Both the position numbers and the translations under genes were made by a program. Positions 8,989 through 11,836 of a stretch of 11,836 nt of DNA are shown here, one piece after another. Source of the stretch: Conidiobolus incongruus B7586. Its lineage: Eukaryota > Entomophthoromycota > Entomophthoromycetes > Entomophthorales > Conidiobolaceae. Location: positions 1 to 11,836 of the forward strand of contig JNEM01015661.1 in assembly GCA_000697335.1 (NCBI GenBank), given 5' to 3'. Below the pieces are notes generated by a model that saw nothing but the letters and a program-made list of their open reading frames with translations, was not told where the DNA came from and did not search any database. The stretch's first letter is position 1; each line of letters opens with the position of its first letter.

Positions 8989-10473
8989 ATGTTAAGTTGT
9001 GATGAATGCCGAATCGCTAAAAAGAAGTGTGATCGAAATAATCCCTGTTCTAGATGCGCTGAAAAAAATTTAAGTTGCAAATATAACGCAAAAAAATATA
9101 AGTATGAAGTGATTCCTAAGAGACTTAAGCTAGAGCTTCGGCTAAAAAGACTAGAGGAAAGTTTGCTCAGTTTTATTGAAGAGGAACATGGTGTCAAAAT
9201 CGAATTACCTAAATTCGAAAGAAGTGTACTTCCCAAGTATGGTATTACCTCTGGAAATAAGCACTCTTTCTCTCCTCCTAATAGCTCCTCTGGTCCTTCC
9301 TCTTCCTCTTCCTCTAATTTACCTGTAATCAAAACCACAATATCTTCAGATCCCAAAGATCAAATTAATTTCAACATACCACTTTCCTATTTGGAAAATC
9401 TATTACAGACTTATATCGAAAGTGTTCACTTATTTTATCCCTTTGTTAATATTAACCATGTGAATCACCTTTTTGCTACTTGTCCACATTCTTCTCCTCT
9501 ACTTAATGTCCTTTATTTAGTTGGAGAAGTAACCCAAAACCGTTTAAATAATATCAATCCAATTCCTCTATTTCAATCCAGTTATTTTTACCAGGTTGCC
9601 AGATGGCTTATCAAATTAAAAGAAGACACAGTTGATTTAGAAATTGTACAGGCCTTATTCTTACTTGGAAAAGTTGAACTCGAATTAGGATTTGCCTTTT
9701 TATCCAATCGACATTTGATTGATGGCGTAAGAAAGCTTCAGATGATGACCCAGGATGAATCTAATCCGGATTGGAGGAATACATGGGCTGTAGCCTGTAA
9801 AATTGACACTGTGACAGAGGTATCTTCCAATATGCCACCCCTAATCAGACTCAAAGCTCAGCATTTCTTGGAGTCTCAGTCTATCTTGAATCTTTCAGAT
9901 GACCCTGCCCAGTTGTTGAACATATATATTATGTGGGCGTATCTTATGCAACAGTTACATCACCTTCGAAAGCAAGTGGATGAGAAATCAATCAATCCCG
10001 AAGAATTTTTAGAATCCTATCACGATATTGTGCACTATTTGAAATCTCATCCATTCTTCGAAATAGATGCAGTCCAATTCCTACAGTCATTCAGAAACCA
10101 TCCCTACTTTTCAGGATATCTTTCAAACTATATCATTTATCAAATGCGTATCATTAACTTCCAGCAAACCACCAAAGCATTTATGAAAGATCACGACATT
10201 TCATCTGAGATGAAGAATGACCCAATTTTTGCAATGTGTAAACCCTGCATTATTAATTTGGGTAAAATATTATGTTCTGGAGATCCCCAATTGCAGCAAT
10301 CAATTGATATATATATGAAATTAGACTATTCGTTTATTTTAGCTTACTATACATTATATGTCGCAGCTCCTGAGGACAGTATATCCAAATTATGTAAAAG
10401 TAAATTTGATGAAGCTATAGAATTTTGGCCAACACTAAGGATGATTCAAAGAATTACAAGACCTGTTAGTTGA
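8989..10473 (+). CDS. Zn2Cys6 fungal transcription factor (494 aa), paralogue of the minus-strand regulator
   Basis: A complete single-exon frame from ATG to TGA encoding a nuclear regulator. The zinc cluster is C4-X2-C7-X6-C14-X5-C20-X2-C23-X6-C30, identical in spacing to its neighbour. The basic loop has A10 where Gal4 has Lys17, and K11/K13 are kept. The EVIPKR linker (40-45) and a short coiled coil (about 46-65) sit at the same positions as in the paralogue, so the two may favour similar half-site spacing or even pair. A serine-rich stretch (93-109, with six serines in a row) precedes a middle homology region at about 131-290. There the hallmark is D273...N281-M-P-P, with asparagine near the place of the usual glycine. 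Later shared blocks include HPYF.GYLSNYI.YQM (371-386, DPYF..HLSNYI.VQM in the paralogue) and the W-P near the C-terminus. It lacks the 40-residue SP/TP-rich tail of the other copy. The start is fixed by the cluster at residue 4 and by the matching MLSCD N-terminus. Targets are unknown. Confidence 0.95.
   Translation: MLSCDECRIAKKKCDRNNPCSRCAEKNLSCKYNAKKYKYEVIPKRLKLELRLKRLEESLLSFIEEEHGVKIELPKFERSVLPKYGITSGNKHSFSPPNSSSGPSSSSSSNLPVIKTTISSDPKDQINFNIPLSYLENLLQTYIESVHLFYPFVNINHVNHLFATCPHSSPLLNVLYLVGEVTQNRLNNINPIPLFQSSYFYQVARWLIKLKEDTVDLEIVQALFLLGKVELELGFAFLSNRHLIDGVRKLQMMTQDESNPDWRNTWAVACKIDTVTEVSSNMPPLIRLKAQHFLESQSILNLSDDPAQLLNIYIMWAYLMQQLHHLRKQVDEKSINPEEFLESYHDIVHYLKSHPFFEIDAVQFLQSFRNHPYFSGYLSNYIIYQMRIINFQQTTKAFMKDHDISSEMKNDPIFAMCKPCIINLGKILCSGDPQLQQSIDIYMKLDYSFILAYYTLYVAAPEDSISKLCKSKFDEAIEFWPTLRMIQRITRPVS
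9295..9315 (+). repeat. TTCCTC tandem repeat encoding polyserine
   Basis: About three copies of the hexamer TTCCTC lie inside the plus-strand regulator and encode the serine run at residues about 104-109. Because the unit is six bases, gain or loss of a copy keeps the frame and would only change the length of the flexible linker between the coiled coil and the middle homology region. Confidence 0.7.
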
Positions 10474-10930
10474 AGTATCTATATTTTTTACAAAATCTAT
10501 CTAACACTTCCAATCTGATATATACTGTATTTTTTTACTATTGCTGTATTAATATTTATTATTCAAAACTATTATTCATTGAATAAAATTTCTATATTTA
10601 TTATTTTGTTCCTTTTCCATTATATAATTAACTAATCATTCTGTATCCAATCAAACTTAAATATTTCATTTTAAGATTGTTTTGTAGAGTATATGTTTCG
10701 TCATAATTTTTAGAAATATTAACTAATATAAACAAGTTTCGAATAAAAGCGTGAAATTAAATCGAAATATTTGCCTTAATTGATCATTTTATCCACAAAA
10801 ACGAAGCCTATACTCGAAATCCCGGTCGGATTAATAAACCCTGACCACAAAACTACCAAAATTTTTACTAAATACGGAACAACTGTTGTTATCAAAACTA
10901 ATTTTTAACCTTGGTGTTAATTAGTTTATA
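10474..10930. other. 3' flank of the plus-strand regulator with a GC-richer patch
   Basis: The first 150 bases are T-rich and probably hold the 3' untranslated region. A distinct patch at about 10795-10915 is less AT-rich than its surroundings and contains CCCGGTCGG (10821-10829). Both strands are open through it for about 40 codons (plus strand about 10780-10907, minus strand ending at 10776). Neither translation matches a family I recognise and neither forms a convincing gene. Confidence 0.45.
10582..10587 (+). promoter_or_regulatory. Candidate polyadenylation signal of the plus-strand regulator
   Basis: AATAAA lies about 110 bases after the TGA stop, in a T-rich stretch. The motif and distance fit a 3' end signal, and a second AATAAA follows at about 10742. 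Chance occurrence is likely in such AT-rich DNA, so confidence is limited. Confidence 0.4.
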
Positions 10931-11836
10931 AATCATAATAAAGAATTAGGTGAGAAATTAAAATTTTTCTAATTAATAAAATATTTTTATAACTTTTATT
11001 AAGATAATTTTTTTAATAAAATTTAAAGATTTAAAAATATTAATTATAGATTTTTTTATATGATAAACTTTTTTTGTAATTTTATTTAATTTGATCATTA
11101 TTTTAGGGCTGAAAATTAAATAATAGCATTTTTTTTCAAATTGATTTTGAATATAATTTTTAATATAAAATATAATAAAATTAATATATATCATAAGATT
11201 AATACTTTCTTTTGTTATTAATGACTTTTTGTTATATCTTTACCAAGTCTTTAATACTTAAAAAACAACCATTTTATTTAAGACTGAAATTTGATATTTT
11301 ATAACCCTGATTAATATATTCTTTGGAATTTATCTTTTGTAAAAATTTATTTTATTATCTAAAGCAATTATAGTTATATAAGTTATAACCTAATAAATAT
11401 ACTAAATGTAATAACTTTTGCTAGTTAATTTAATTAAGATAAGTTTTTCTAGCTTTAAATATTATATAATTTTTATATAAAATTATAGATTTTTTAATTT
11501 ATATTATTATATAATTGAAAAAATAGAAAAATATTTTATTTTTGATTTTCGAAATTTATTAATAGTCTTAAATTATAGAAAAAATATATAAAATGAATAA
11601 AAAAATATAGTTTCAAATTATATATATATATAATAGATTTTTTAATTAAAAAATTTATTTTTTAAAATTTTTTATTTAATATAGTTATATTTAAATTAAA
11701 TAATAATCATTCAAAGTTTTTATTTTAATATTAGTAAAACTTTATTATTAACCCTTTAAAATTATTGCTTTGAAATTTAAATAATCAGAATTATTTGTGA
11801 TTAAAATTAAATAAATATTTTGATATAATATTTATA
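10931..11836. other. Extremely AT-rich gene-free block
   Basis: No gene is supportable here on either strand. Row 11461-11520 contains only 2 G or C in 60 bases and row 11581-11640 only 4. A minus-strand open stretch of 73 codons (10973-11194) is almost all Ile, Lys, Asn, Tyr and Phe, which is what random AT-rich DNA encodes. A (TA)7 tract lies at 11619-11632, and a GCTAG/CTAGC pair lies at 11420-11424 and 11449-11453. The composition mirrors that of 1-780 at the other end of the window. Confidence 0.6.
11619..11632. repeat. (TA)7 microsatellite
   Basis: Seven uninterrupted TA dinucleotides inside the extremely AT-rich right end. A simple low-complexity tract with no sign of function. Confidence 0.8.

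Noticed and set aside
8976-9356. 126-codon minus-strand open frame opposite the start of the second regulator
   Set aside because: An antisense shadow of the zinc-cluster and serine-rich coding region. Its Glu-rich segment is simply the complement of the serine repeat.
10973-11194. 73-codon minus-strand open frame
   Set aside because: It consists almost entirely of Ile, Lys, Asn, Tyr and Phe, as random AT-rich sequence would give, in the most AT-rich part of the window.

Overview
The window looks like nuclear DNA of a very AT-rich fungus. Its only two convincing genes encode transcription factors with a Zn2Cys6 (fungal binuclear cluster) DNA-binding domain, a class almost confined to fungi. 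Both are uninterrupted single-exon frames. An N-terminus that begins directly with the cluster (MLSCD.C), a shared EVIPKR linker and AT-rich intergenic DNA together recall lineage-expanded zinc-cluster families of early-diverging fungi, such as Conidiobolus (Entomophthoromycotina). That placement is inference from memory, not a database result.

Layout. Positions 1-780 are extremely AT-rich and hold no gene. Positions about 780-3579 are ordinary AT-rich intergenic DNA. A 575-residue zinc-cluster regulator lies on the minus strand at 3580-5307. A 3.7 kb AT-rich gap (5308-8988) separates it from a second, paralogous 494-residue regulator on the plus strand at 8989-10473. The two genes point away from each other. 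Positions 10474-10930 hold the 3' flank of the second gene, including a small GC-richer patch with a CGG-T-CGG pair. Positions 10931-11836 again become extremely AT-rich.

The two proteins align from end to end: cysteine spacing, linker, short coiled coil, middle homology region and several C-terminal blocks. They most likely arose by local duplication, with one copy inverted, followed by long divergence. Their upstream regions share short words: the 14-mer TCAAATTTGATTGG, the 10-mer GATTGGTTGA (both containing an inverted CCAAT box) and TAAAGTGG, in the same order. This suggests common upstream control, although the words have opposite orientations relative to the two genes. No RNA gene, intact mobile element, CRISPR array or new multi-gene system was found. 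The rest of the window is mostly low-complexity AT-rich sequence in which short open frames are expected by chance.
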